This document shows positions 34,832 through 43,770 of a stretch of DNA of 64,000 nucleotides, piece after piece. Numbering within the stretch: the first letter of the stretch is position 1; each line of letters opens with the position of its first letter. A program made the translations under genes and the position numbers. The notes beneath the pieces were generated by a model. That model saw only the letters and a program-made list of their open reading frames with translations. It was not told where the DNA came from and ran no database searches. Origin of the DNA: Ustulina deusta (Eukaryota; Ascomycota; Sordariomycetes; Xylariales; Xylariaceae); assembly GCA_023159155.1 (NCBI GenBank), contig JAJNNX010000025.1, forward strand, positions 248,001-312,000, given 5' to 3'.

Positions 34832-36208
34832 GGGTTCATCGTCGACAGTCGATTTGCCGATCTTGGATTAAACAATGGTCTGGGAGCTCTGAAGAGAATC
34901 TCTTTCAAGCCGTAGCCAAATTGGCGCAAACACCGATATCCACGGACCACACGTGCTTCAAGACACCAAACCCCTTCTGCCCTCCCCATCTCCAACAAAG
35001 AATATGACCGGCGTTCTATTGGACCGATGGTTATGACGAGGAATATGGTGCTATCTCTCAAGCTACCTGTACGCCCGGAAGTACCATTAAAATTGCTTGA
35101 AAGATATGGGAATGACTTGCATCGGCTTGATTGCAAGCTCTTTTCATAAGTAACAAAGTCCGACCAGCATGTAGAAGGAAGTCAGTCCCGTACAACTGTG
35201 GGCATGACACATATCCAATCGCCGCCCATCGTTGTCGTTAGCCGATGCTGCAAATGTTCTAAGATATTTAGGCCAACATCATTCCCTTCCTAATATTGTG
35301 AGCTCGTGGTGCTGTTATATATTCGCCAGCATGTTCCCCGTGGAGGTAAATGCTCAGCACAGCCCGCTTAAGCGAGAGCCAACCAGACATGGAATCGCAA
35401 GGTAGGAAGGATAGTTTCGGTACCCGTATATCATGTGTTGGTGACTATACAAAGCATGTAGCTCTACGCTTTACTTATGAACAATTCCCACAACTGTCAT
35501 AAATAAATGACATCAAGGATCGAAAAGATAGGAGCCACATATAGAGTGACGTAGACGTGTGTGGCTTTGGGCCTCGGTTCAGCGAATTAGGAGGCTTAGC
35601 TGACTCGTTAGTTCGGCGCTTGATGTCATGGGACTGCTGTTTGCAGCTGTGGTAGGCAGCGGGGTGAAGGAGCAAAGCCACTGTTTGACCCGACATTTTA
35701 ATGCGCCAGATAGATGATTGACGTTCTCGATGTCTTTATTCGAAGAAACAAGTGGGAGAGTGGCTTTGAGCCTACAGTAATCATTCGTCATCGAGGCAAC
35801 CGATCGAAGTTTCTCTCCCGGAGACAGCCGGGAACGACAGCAGACAAACACTTCTATGCCAACATTGGACCACTGCGTTCATGCTTAGTGCCCTGGTTTG
35901 CTCGCAGCAAATAAAATTGCGATCCTAGGCTTGCATCCTCAGTACCGTACATGTGATCTGCGATCGACTGTTTTGAAGACCCATCCGGAAGTTCTTCCCG
36001 ACCTAAATACTTTTAACGTCTTCCCACGCACTCTCTCTGCTGTCACTCTCCTCTCCTCTCCGCCATCTTATACCCGGCTGTTACGTCTTGCGAGCTTTAA
36101 TTCTCGTCAGACCCTGTCTGTTACCACCCACAGCATTCCGAACCGACGCACATAGATCATTGTGCCTCCATCATACGAGCACAATCACATCGCACGCACA
36201 TTCTCAAC
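34832..36208. other. Intergenic region, no gene seen
   Basis: 1.4 kb without a supported gene. The last 200 bp are pyrimidine-rich (ctctcctctcctctccgcc near 36046-36064), as is common upstream of fungal transcription starts, and probably form the promoter and leader of the MARVEL-like gene. Confidence 0.5.
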
Positions 36209-37233
36209 ATGGGAGTCAAATCAGGACTCGTCTTGAAGGCCCTACAGTGGTTTGTCCGTACCATACAGTTCCTGAGCAGCGCAGTGGCGCTTGCCCTCTT
36301 CTCATACTTCCTTGCCGTTGCCTCGCGACACAACTACAATATCCCGACATGGGCGAAGGCGGTTGAGGGCATATCAGGCATAGGCGTTCTATACACGCTG
36401 CTTGGTCTGTTGCTCCTTTGCTGTGTCGCCGGCCACCCATTCGCATCCGCCATTGCTATCCTTCTCGATATCGCCTTCATAGGCGCCTACATCTACGTCG
36501 CGCAGGCGAATCGGGGAGGCGCCAGTTCATGCACTGGCACTGTCAATACAGTGTTCGGCACGCATTCTGCTTCAGACCGCCTTGGGTCTGGACTGCCCAC
36601 CTATCACCAGATCTGCCAGATGCACAGCGCTGTTCTAGCTGTTTCAATCATCGCCATGTGAATATAACCTACCCCCACCTTGTTACCGATTCCAGGACTG
36701 AGGCTAATTCGATAAATAAATAGTGTCTTCTTTCTCATCTCCGCCTTTCTTGAGTTCGTCCTTGTTCGTCATCGACGCAAGGAGTCCCGTTTCGGCCCTG
36801 GCCCCCGCAATAACTACACCTCCGGCTACGCAAAGCGAGGCGGATTCTTCAGCCGGTTCCGCCGTAGGAAGGCCGGCTCTGAGGAGGAAGTGATAAATCC
36901 CAATGCCTTACCCGAACGTATGTGATGGTTGGATTTCTTTGCGCCCTATATTGAGGAGGGATCTTGGAAGTAAAATTGCTCAAGGGTAATTTCACTTCTG
37001 ATCTCGAAGTCCTTCGCCCTTTCGTGTGTAATGACAACCGCTAACCTTGGCACCGTGCAGATACCCTCCCTGATCAAGTCCGCCCCAGCTACAATACCGA
37101 GAGCACCCTTGGCGCCACGCACTACAACAAGTACGGCGAGTCTGGCTTCCAACATGACGGCCAAGTTGCCTATCCTGAGAGCACCTCCTACCCTACAGGA
37201 CAACATTATGGCGATGGCACCCACACTCGCTAA
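36209..37233 (+). CDS. MARVEL-like four-helix membrane protein
   Basis: Three exons, join(36209..36657, 36724..36917, 37061..37233), 271 residues. Four hydrophobic segments appear: near residues 18-38, 52-74, 77-96 and 146-166. The fourth is completed only after the first intron (SIIA|IVFFLISAFLEFVLV). This layout, with a Cys-containing loop between helices 3 and 4 and a polar cytosolic tail, matches fungal MARVEL-domain proteins of the plasma membrane or secretory vesicles. The tail has a basic cluster (FSRFRRRKAG) and a Tyr/Gly-rich end. Introns have donors GTGAAT and GTATGT and branches CTAAT and CTAAC. Function is not known; assignment rests on topology, not on a catalytic motif. Confidence 0.8.
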
Positions 37234-37890
37234 GGGATAGGAGAACGGCCGAGTGAAATAGAACGCTAGGTTATCGAACAACTCTTACATGGTTACGGAC
37301 GAAGGGGTTGGAAATAATGATACCCAAAGTGGTCACGAATATTTGCGCCATGCGCGGCTTATTATGATATACAAATGAGAAAACGGAGGGCTGTAAAAAT
37401 TGTACATACGAGATACGTCATTGGTCTAATTAATGCTAGTAATAATACGTGACGATAAAACGTTCCCTATTCACGGTATTTATTTTTACTGTGTTGCTTT
37501 TTAGTTCCTGGTAAGAGCAATATTTGCTCTTCTTTGGCATCTCTGCTGTGCGCCGGTTATGTTCGCTCGTTGGTTTGATTTGCTTGGGGATTCCGTCATC
37601 ATATGGATGGCATTGGGTAGCCATAGACAATCAAATATCCCTCGCAAATAGGGGTGAACCGTGGATATTATTCTAAATATCTTGATGTCCAATACCTTCG
37701 CCGTCGCTTGCCGTTTGAGCGAAACAATGACACCGATGAGATATGATCGCATTCATAACTCCCAACTTACCACATGGCAACCCCATACGAAATGAAACAG
37801 GAACGTTTTTTTCTTTTCTTTTTTTTCTTCATATCGCGATTTCTATTTTTCGGTATTTGTACTGGCTGGAAACATTTTTATCTTATTTTA
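37234..37890. other. Convergent intergenic region, no gene seen
   Basis: About 660 bp between convergent genes, with T-rich tracts near 37805-37830 and 37875-37890. No gene is supported. Confidence 0.5.
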
Positions 37891-38771
37891 TCATACACTT
37901 AACGTGCCCTTCGTACTCGGGACCTCTCCTTCCTTACCGGGGACCCGCGCCGTCGCGTTGCGAACGGCGACAGCGAGGGCCTTGAAGGCGCTCTCGGCGC
38001 GGTGGTGGTCGTTGTCGCCCCGGAGGCAGTCGACGTGCAGCGTGATCCGCGCGGCCTGGGCGAAGCTCTGGAAGCAGTGCGGCAGCATCTCCGTGCTCAG
38101 GTCGCCGATCTTCTCGCGCTTGAGGCCGAGGTCCGCCACGCAGAAGGGCCGGTTCGAAAGGTCGACGACGGCCCGCGAGAGGGCCTCGTCTAGGGGCGCG
38201 TACGCGAACCCGAACCGCGCTAGGCCCGAGGCTGATCCCAGCGCGGTCGCGAATGCGTATCCTAGCGCTAGACAGACGTCTTCGGCTGTGTGATGGTCGT
38301 CAACTGCGGGGTTCGTTAGTATTACATGCCTACTTGACTTGATTTTTTGGGGATTTTTTTCGGGGTTCGCTCTTCTCTCTTCCTGGCATTTTAGGTCCTA
38401 AGGTCCTGCGGGCTCTTAGCGGCCGAGGCGACGAGAGTGTAGTAAATGAAGGTAGAACCAGCCTTTCAAAGTGAAGCTGACAGTTGGGGGAACATACTAT
38501 GTAGATCACCCTTGCACGCCAGCACCAAACTCCAGCCAGCGTGCTTCGCCAGGGCATGCAGCATATGGTCTAGGAAGCCGATGCCTGTGTTGATACTGAT
38601 GGTCTGTGATTTGCTGGCCTGGCTGGCATGACCCTCTTCCGTTGCAGCCTTGAGCCGCGCATCTGTATCGGGCGGGAATGCGCCTCCGTCTAGGTTCAGT
38701 GATAGTTGGATCTTGGTCTCGTTGGTATCTCGAGCGAGAGCGGCCCAGCGGGGCTTCGCCGTGGACCCCAT
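37891..38771 (-). CDS. HIS3: Imidazoleglycerol-phosphate dehydratase
   Basis: Two exons, complement(37891..38303, 38498..38771), 228 residues, the usual fungal length. The enzyme catalyses the sixth step of histidine synthesis, dehydration of imidazole glycerol phosphate, using two manganese ions held by paired His motifs. These are present: [28 protein letters not shown] (made by the splice, Ile codon split) and [14 protein letters not shown] near the end. The C-terminal TKGTLSV is also characteristic. The single intron is 194 nt, long for this window, with donor GTATGT. A small Thr/Glu/Ala insert near residues 35-52 distinguishes it from the minimal enzyme. I found no TGACTCA general-amino-acid-control site in the 500 bp upstream. 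Confidence 0.96.
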
Positions 38772-39302
38772 TGCGGTTATGAATAAAGATGGAGGGAAAG
38801 ATGAAGTGTAGACGAAAATTGGTAGTTTGTTGGATCTGCCAACTCAATGTTTTAAGTCGGCATTCCGATTATCGGTCTTGATAACCAGGTCAGAACCCAG
38901 GCTAGATCACAATTGACCAACCAGCAAATGTCCATTACCATAATTAAGAGCTTATGTACTACCACTCAAATGAGAGGCCGCCTAGGTTGGCCGCCTTTCC
39001 AATCAACTCTAACTAAAGTATCCATATTACCTAAATTAGGTATAGCTTATATTTATATCTTGTATTTTTTAGAGCAGTACTTTAAGCATAAAAAATAATA
39101 AGTATTTTTTCTTTTATATTAATGTTTATTTTATAACTTTTAACTTTATATGTTATAGGTATTTTATTATAAGTGCGAGGTATTTATGGTATTTAGTATG
39201 TTGTTGAACATGTAGCGTTGACGGGACTCAACTTGGTGGAGAATTGTATATCTAGAGACATTGCCACGGTTGAAGCGGTCACTGACTGTGCACCAGCCAG
39301 CC
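38772..39302. other. Divergent intergenic region with AT-rich island
   Basis: 531 bp between the divergent HIS3 and zinc finger-kinase genes. The segment about 39005-39175 is strikingly AT-rich (10 of 60 bases are G/C at 39061-39120), unlike the flanks. It could be a decayed repeat or simply promoter DNA. Confidence 0.6.
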
Positions 39303-42225
39303 ATGGTGCGATTTTGGAATTGTGCCATTGCGGCATGCCCGAACGCTGCAGCCATCGACATTGGTGATTGCCAGCGATGTGAGTCCATGTATTGTGCCAC
39401 ACATATTGCGTCCGCGTTGCATACCTGTAAAGTAAGATGCCCAGTATCTGTGAGTGGAGCGACTGATCTGACCCTCACTAAAAGAAGGAACCCCTCGATG
39501 ACGATGCGTGGCTAGCAGCCCAGACAGCCGAGTTAGTCGCTCTCAGCCAGAAGACGAATCACGCGGCGCTTTTACGGCGCGCGACAGAGCTTTCTGGCGG
39601 CTTAGCATGCCGTCTAGATGACGAGGACCTTCTGGGACGTCGTCAAATGGGCGGCATGCATGTTCATCTTCAGCTTATCTTTGAAGATGGAACTGTCTGG
39701 CTAGCCCGAATCCTCCGCGAGCGGTACACATCTTTCGACGACGAACTCAGCAACCAGATCTTGCTCAGCGAGTGCGCGACGCTACGGTGGCTAGAGTCTG
39801 TTGACGTGCCGACACCGCGACTTCACGGGCACGGGCTGCGCGGCGATCCACGGAACGAAGTAGGTGTCGCCTACATGATGATCGATAAGCTGCCCGGCCA
39901 ACCTTTCAACTCGTGGGCGGCCTCAGAGGAACAAAAGTTACAGGTGCTAGACCAATGGGCCAACGTCCTTTGCACCTTGTGCAAACACCCTCTCGACAAG
40001 ATTGGATCCTTGACCTTTGACGCAGACGGAGCAATCCAAGTAGGCCCCGTTGCGAGCGATAGGACTGGAACACTGCCCTGCATAGGCCCCTTTAAAGATG
40101 CGAGAGCCTTTTATAGCACCTGGGCCGAGACGTATCTCAACCTCATTTCCGATGGTCAACTCTTCTCCCCATACTCGATCGATGCGTACCTAATGTTCAA
40201 ATTCCTTGCGGAGCAGGTCAAGGCAAGTACTTGGTTTAAGAAATGGCAGGACTTTAACTCAGGGCCTTTCTTCTTAGCACACACGGACGACAAAGGAGAC
40301 CACATTCTAGTAGATGATGACTTTCGAATCACCGGCATTATCGACTGGAGTTTCGCGAGGGCAGTCCCCGCATACGAAGCTTTTGGTCCTTCACTCGTGT
40401 CTGCGAACAACAGCAGTCTCTTCTCCGGAGAACCAGGGCTGAGTGAAGAAGATAGGGCGTTGGGACGGGAGTTGCAGCGTCGTGGGGCACCACACTGCTA
40501 CTTTCACTCAGATGAGATGCGACGATTCCTCTTCGGTATTGGAATGGGATTGGGTCTCACCCAGGATGAGGCCATTAACGTCTTCCGAGGTCTTGTGGCT
40601 ACTTTCGACGGCACCACGCCCGACTGGCAAGAATGGCGGCGAGCCAACCTAAGTAAGTGGGCAGATGATGCTCGACTGGTCGCCATTTGCGAGGCATCGC
40701 GAGGGGCTATGTCACTCAATCCAACGATTCATGCAGTGCCTACACCGAAAGTTCATCGTTTCGCAACTTGCTCGTTCTCAACTTGTGGCCGCCCAAGCAT
40801 CCGTGGCCGAAGCTGCCAAACCTGTATAAGACATCTATGTGCTATCCATATTCTCCCTCAGCATCACAAATGTCCATCCACTGCCTACGTACGTACTCGA
40901 GATGATTCCTATTCGTCTATTCGTCATGGCCTAGCTTGCATGCACTAATGAGGATTAAGGTTGATGATGCGACGTGGGAAATGGGCATCAATAATGAAGT
41001 CGAGGCACTTCTCGCCCAAGTGAACGTCCACGAACTTACCCGCGTGGCTAGCTCACTCCGCAGGGGAAAGTCCTGCAAGTTCCATCCCGGGCAGCACCTG
41101 GGGAGCGGTGCCACCATGGGCTGCGCGAATTATCACGCATGGATCGTTTTCGACGACGGAGTTAAGTGGCTGGCCCGAATCCCCCGAACTACGGCTTTCA
41201 GCGACATTCCCCCGGATCTCGTTGACTACCTAATCGAGAGTGAGTACGCGACCCTCAAGTTCCTGGAGCGGCACCTCAGCGTGCCTGCTCCCAAGGTCCA
41301 CGGATTCGGGCTTTTTTCTGACCCCGGCAACTTGGCCGGGGTCGGCTACATACTCGAGGATGCTATGCCGGGGCGACCCTTCTACGCTCACGAGGCGACG
41401 GATGCACAGAAGTCGCACGTTTATGACCAGTACGCCGACATACTCATCGACATCAGTCGCGTCCCCAGAGGGCAAGCCTGCTCCCTTCTTTCAGACGGCG
41501 AGGATAGCAAAGCGGCCGCTATCGCGAGTAACAGGTTCCTGTCGCTCGGAAAACACGGGCCCTACGCCGACCCACTTGAGTACTTTACCTCGATCGCGGA
41601 CCTCCACCTGGATCTAATCGCCGACGGGCAGCTCTACCCGGAGTACCCCAAGGAGGCGTTTCTCTTCCACAGATTACTCCGAGACAGGGCTGCTCCGGCC
41701 CTAGCCGCCGCGGCTACTACTGCTGAGTCGTCCGCCGGTGGGTTCTTTTTCCTTAAGCACGTCGACGACAAGGGGGACCACCTGCTCGTAGACGAGGACT
41801 ACAACATCACTGCCGTCATCGACTGGCAGTTTGCGCGTTTCGTCCCGGCGTGCGAGGCCTTCGGCCCTTCCCTACTCACCGCCGACCTGGGCAGGCTGTA
41901 CAGTCCCCTAGCCGGACTGAGCGCGGATGATAGCTATATAGCAGAGAGTCTGAGGCGGAAGGGGCGGGAGGACCTGGCTGGGTTTGCCGGTGGAAGTGAA
42001 CTTGCCAGGCGGTTCCACTTTGGACTTGCTTCGGGACTTTCGAGGAATGAAGCTCTGGGCATGATTGAAGCCGTGCTCGTGTTGCTTGACGGGAAGGCGC
42101 CTGAGAAGGGAGTAAGGGAGTGGACGGAGAAGGGGTGGTGTCAGGTGGCCGGTGATCCACGGTGTGAGAAAGTCGAGAAACTGACGGCAGAGCTCGAGAG
42201 GGAAAGGGCGGAAGGTGCGGGATAG
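39303..42225 (+). CDS. Tandem AN1-like zinc finger / APH-type kinase fusion protein
   Basis: Three exons, join(39303..39431, 39485..40888, 40960..42225), 932 residues. The order is finger-kinase-finger-kinase. Finger 1 uses Cys7, 12, 23, 26, 31, His34, His40, Cys42; finger 2 uses Cys472, 477, 487, 490, 495, His498, His504, Cys506. Spacing is that of AN1 fingers except CX4C at the start. Each kinase half is an aminoglycoside-phosphotransferase (APH/choline kinase-like) domain with catalytic loop HTDDKGDH (309-316) or HVDDKGDH (778-785) and a second metal Asp in GIIDWSFA or AVIDWQFA. The canonical loop Asn is His in both. Fungal APH-like proteins are mostly of unknown substrate. The two halves are clearly homologous but diverged. 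Intron 1 has two adjacent acceptors (39484 or 39487). The exon-2 frame stays open to 40948, so without the third exon the product ends after finger 2. A separate gene starting at Met452 (40709) is the main alternative. Confidence 0.7.
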
Positions 42226-42231
42226 TCTGAC
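42226..42231. other. Six-base gap between convergent gene models
   Basis: The fusion-gene stop and the stop of the possible small minus-strand gene are only six bases apart, so their 3' untranslated regions would overlap. Confidence 0.3.
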
Positions 42232-42654
42232 CTATGGCAAGGGAATACCTAACTGGCGACCAGGCATTACGCCGACAGATACCTACCATAGGGATGGATA
42301 CATGTAAATTACGGCCCGTCAAATCGCATTCCCTCGTATGATCGCGAATTTCGACCAACCGAGCGAGATTTCTACCATCTCCCTCTTCAGCATCCAAGAG
42401 CAAGTAGTCCCGAATCGGATCACCGGGTGATTGATATGCTTCAATCAGATCCTTTAGACCAGCGGGCAATTTACCCCGCTTCCCTTCAAGCTTGGCTATC
42501 TGCACCGCGAGGGTCTGAACGTGTGAGGGTGCGTCGTCAATCGACCAGCGATCGAGGGGCAGGTTACATTGCCAAATCGTATTTCACCAGATGAAACGGA
42601 TTCAAGTACGGAGGCTAAACCATTTAGTAAAACTTGATACATTGAACTCGTCAT
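42232..42654 (-). CDS. Possible small three-exon gene of unknown function
   Basis: Model complement(42232..42252, 42302..42514, 42568..42654), 106 residues. Exon 1 encodes MTSSMYQVLLNGLASVLESV and nine more residues; a 53-nt GT-AG intron with TTGAC near its 3' end follows; exon 2 encodes 71 residues including LEGKRGKLPAGLKDLIEAYQ and RDYLLLDAEEGDGRNLARLV. Both junctions keep phase. Composition looks like a real helical, charged soluble protein rather than random translation. The third exon (seven codons with stop) and second intron (49 nt) are the weakest part; otherwise the frame would run on antisense to the kinase gene. No family recognised. Confidence 0.35.
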
Positions 42655-42710
42655 TGTACACTACTAGGAGGTAAAAAGATTAGATCTAGGCATGCGCCGG
42701 CTGGTAGGTA

Positions 42711-42812
42711 AGAAAAAAGAAAAAGAAAAAAAGAAAAAGAAAAAAAGAAAAAGAAAAAAAGAAAAAGAAAAAAAGAAAAAGAAAAAAAGAAAAAGAAAAA
42801 AAGAAAAAAAAA
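42711..42812 (+). repeat. A/G tandem repeat of about 14-bp units
   Basis: Alternating runs of five and seven A separated by single G (unit G A5 G A7) repeat about seven times and end in A9 next to the tRNA. On the minus strand this is a T-rich array immediately downstream of the tRNA-Phe gene. Confidence 0.9.
42804..42812 (-). terminator. RNA polymerase III terminator (T9)
   Basis: Nine consecutive T on the minus strand start two bases after the tRNA discriminator base. T runs of this length are standard polymerase III terminators; more T5-T7 runs follow. Confidence 0.8.
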
Positions 42813-42813
42813 G

Positions 42814-42906
42814 TGGGATGAATCGGGCTTGAACCGATGACCTTTAGATGATTGATTGATTAAAGTTTACTTCAGTCTAACGCGCTCCCAACTGCGCCAC
42901 CACCCC
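42814..42906 (-). tRNA. tRNA-Phe (GAA) with a 20-nt intron
   Basis: 93 nt including the intron. The acceptor stem pairs GGGGTGG with TCATCCC (two G-U pairs) and the discriminator is A. The D arm is GCGC-AGTTGGGA-GCGC. The anticodon arm is TTAGA-CTGAAGA-TCTAA with anticodon GAA, interrupted after base 37 by about 20 nt (starting TAAACTTTAA). The T arm is ATCGG-TTCAAGC-CCGAT. All stems pair. The intron position one base 3' of the anticodon is the usual one for nuclear tRNA. A T9 terminator follows directly. Confidence 0.93.
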
Positions 42907-43112
42907 GCTAGTAATTCGTACTTGCTCTCGGCCCTGGATCAAGCTTTCAATTGGGGAGCACTGCAGCCCCACATGCCTGCCAACCTCGACGGCCGTGTTA
43001 TCGATAAGTGAGCTTGGTCCCAAAATATTTTCTAGAGCTTCAATCACTTAACCACCGCGGCAACAATCACCTTCTCCGCCCCGACGCTTGTGTATACACA
43101 TCTGCATGCACG
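42907..43112. promoter_or_regulatory. Region between divergent tRNA-Phe and LOC1
   Basis: 206 bp separate the tRNA 5' end from the LOC1 start codon. It must hold the LOC1 promoter; no defined element was identified. Confidence 0.4.
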
Positions 43113-43770
43113 ATGGCGCCACAACGAACCAGAACGATTAAGAATAAACATGCCGCGAACAAATCCGGAATCAGCTCGAGCAAGTCATCCAAGTCCGGCT
43201 CCTCGGATGGCGTCTCGAAGTCAAAGCAGAAACCCACAACTGCACCTTTGGGGAGGCAGGTGAAGGGGCGGACGATGGCCGATCTACTAAAAAAGAAGAA
43301 GAAGAAGATTTACACCGAGAAGGAACTGGGAATTCCACAGTTAAACATGATCACGCCCGTCGGCGTCACAAAGCCGAAAGGCAAGAAGAAGGGCAAGGTT
43401 TTTGTCGATGACAAGGTGCGTTGATATACGGTTTCACTGGGTCCTCGCAGAATTGGCGCGAAAGCTTACGATTGCGGATTAGGAGAGCATGAGCACGATC
43501 CTCGCCATCGTACAAGCCGAGAAAGAAGGCCAGATCGAGTCTAAGATGATCAAGGCGCGACAGATGGAGGAGATCCGTGAGGCACGCCGTGTCGAGGCCG
43601 AAAAGAAGGAGGCGGAGAAGAAAGTTAGGCTCGATGAAACGAAAGAATCTCTGCGCAAGAAGAGGAAACGGAATAAAACATCTGGCGATGATGATAAAGA
43701 CGGTGTCTCGGACGCTGTCTTAGCCGGTACGAATGTGAAGTCTAAGAAGAAGAGGGTGGCTTTCGCATGA
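43113..43770 (+). CDS. LOC1: LOC1 60S ribosome assembly / mRNA localisation factor
   Basis: Two exons, join(43113..43415, 43483..43770), 196 residues, similar to yeast Loc1 (204). The protein is extremely Lys-rich. Family features are an N-terminal [13 protein letters not shown], the central [20 protein letters not shown] with the following [12 protein letters not shown], and a C-terminal coiled coil ([15 protein letters not shown]) ending [10 protein letters not shown]. Loc1 is nucleolar, binds RNA and helps assemble the large subunit. The intron (67 nt, donor GTGCGT, acceptor ATTAG) joins DDK to ESM in phase 0. ATG 43113 is chosen because the upstream extension starts with TTG and does not resemble the family. 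Confidence 0.9.

Noticed and set aside
39303..42225. Antibiotic-resistance gene interpretation of the APH domains
   Set aside because: The domains belong to the diverse fungal APH-like group with altered catalytic loop; nothing links them to aminoglycosides.
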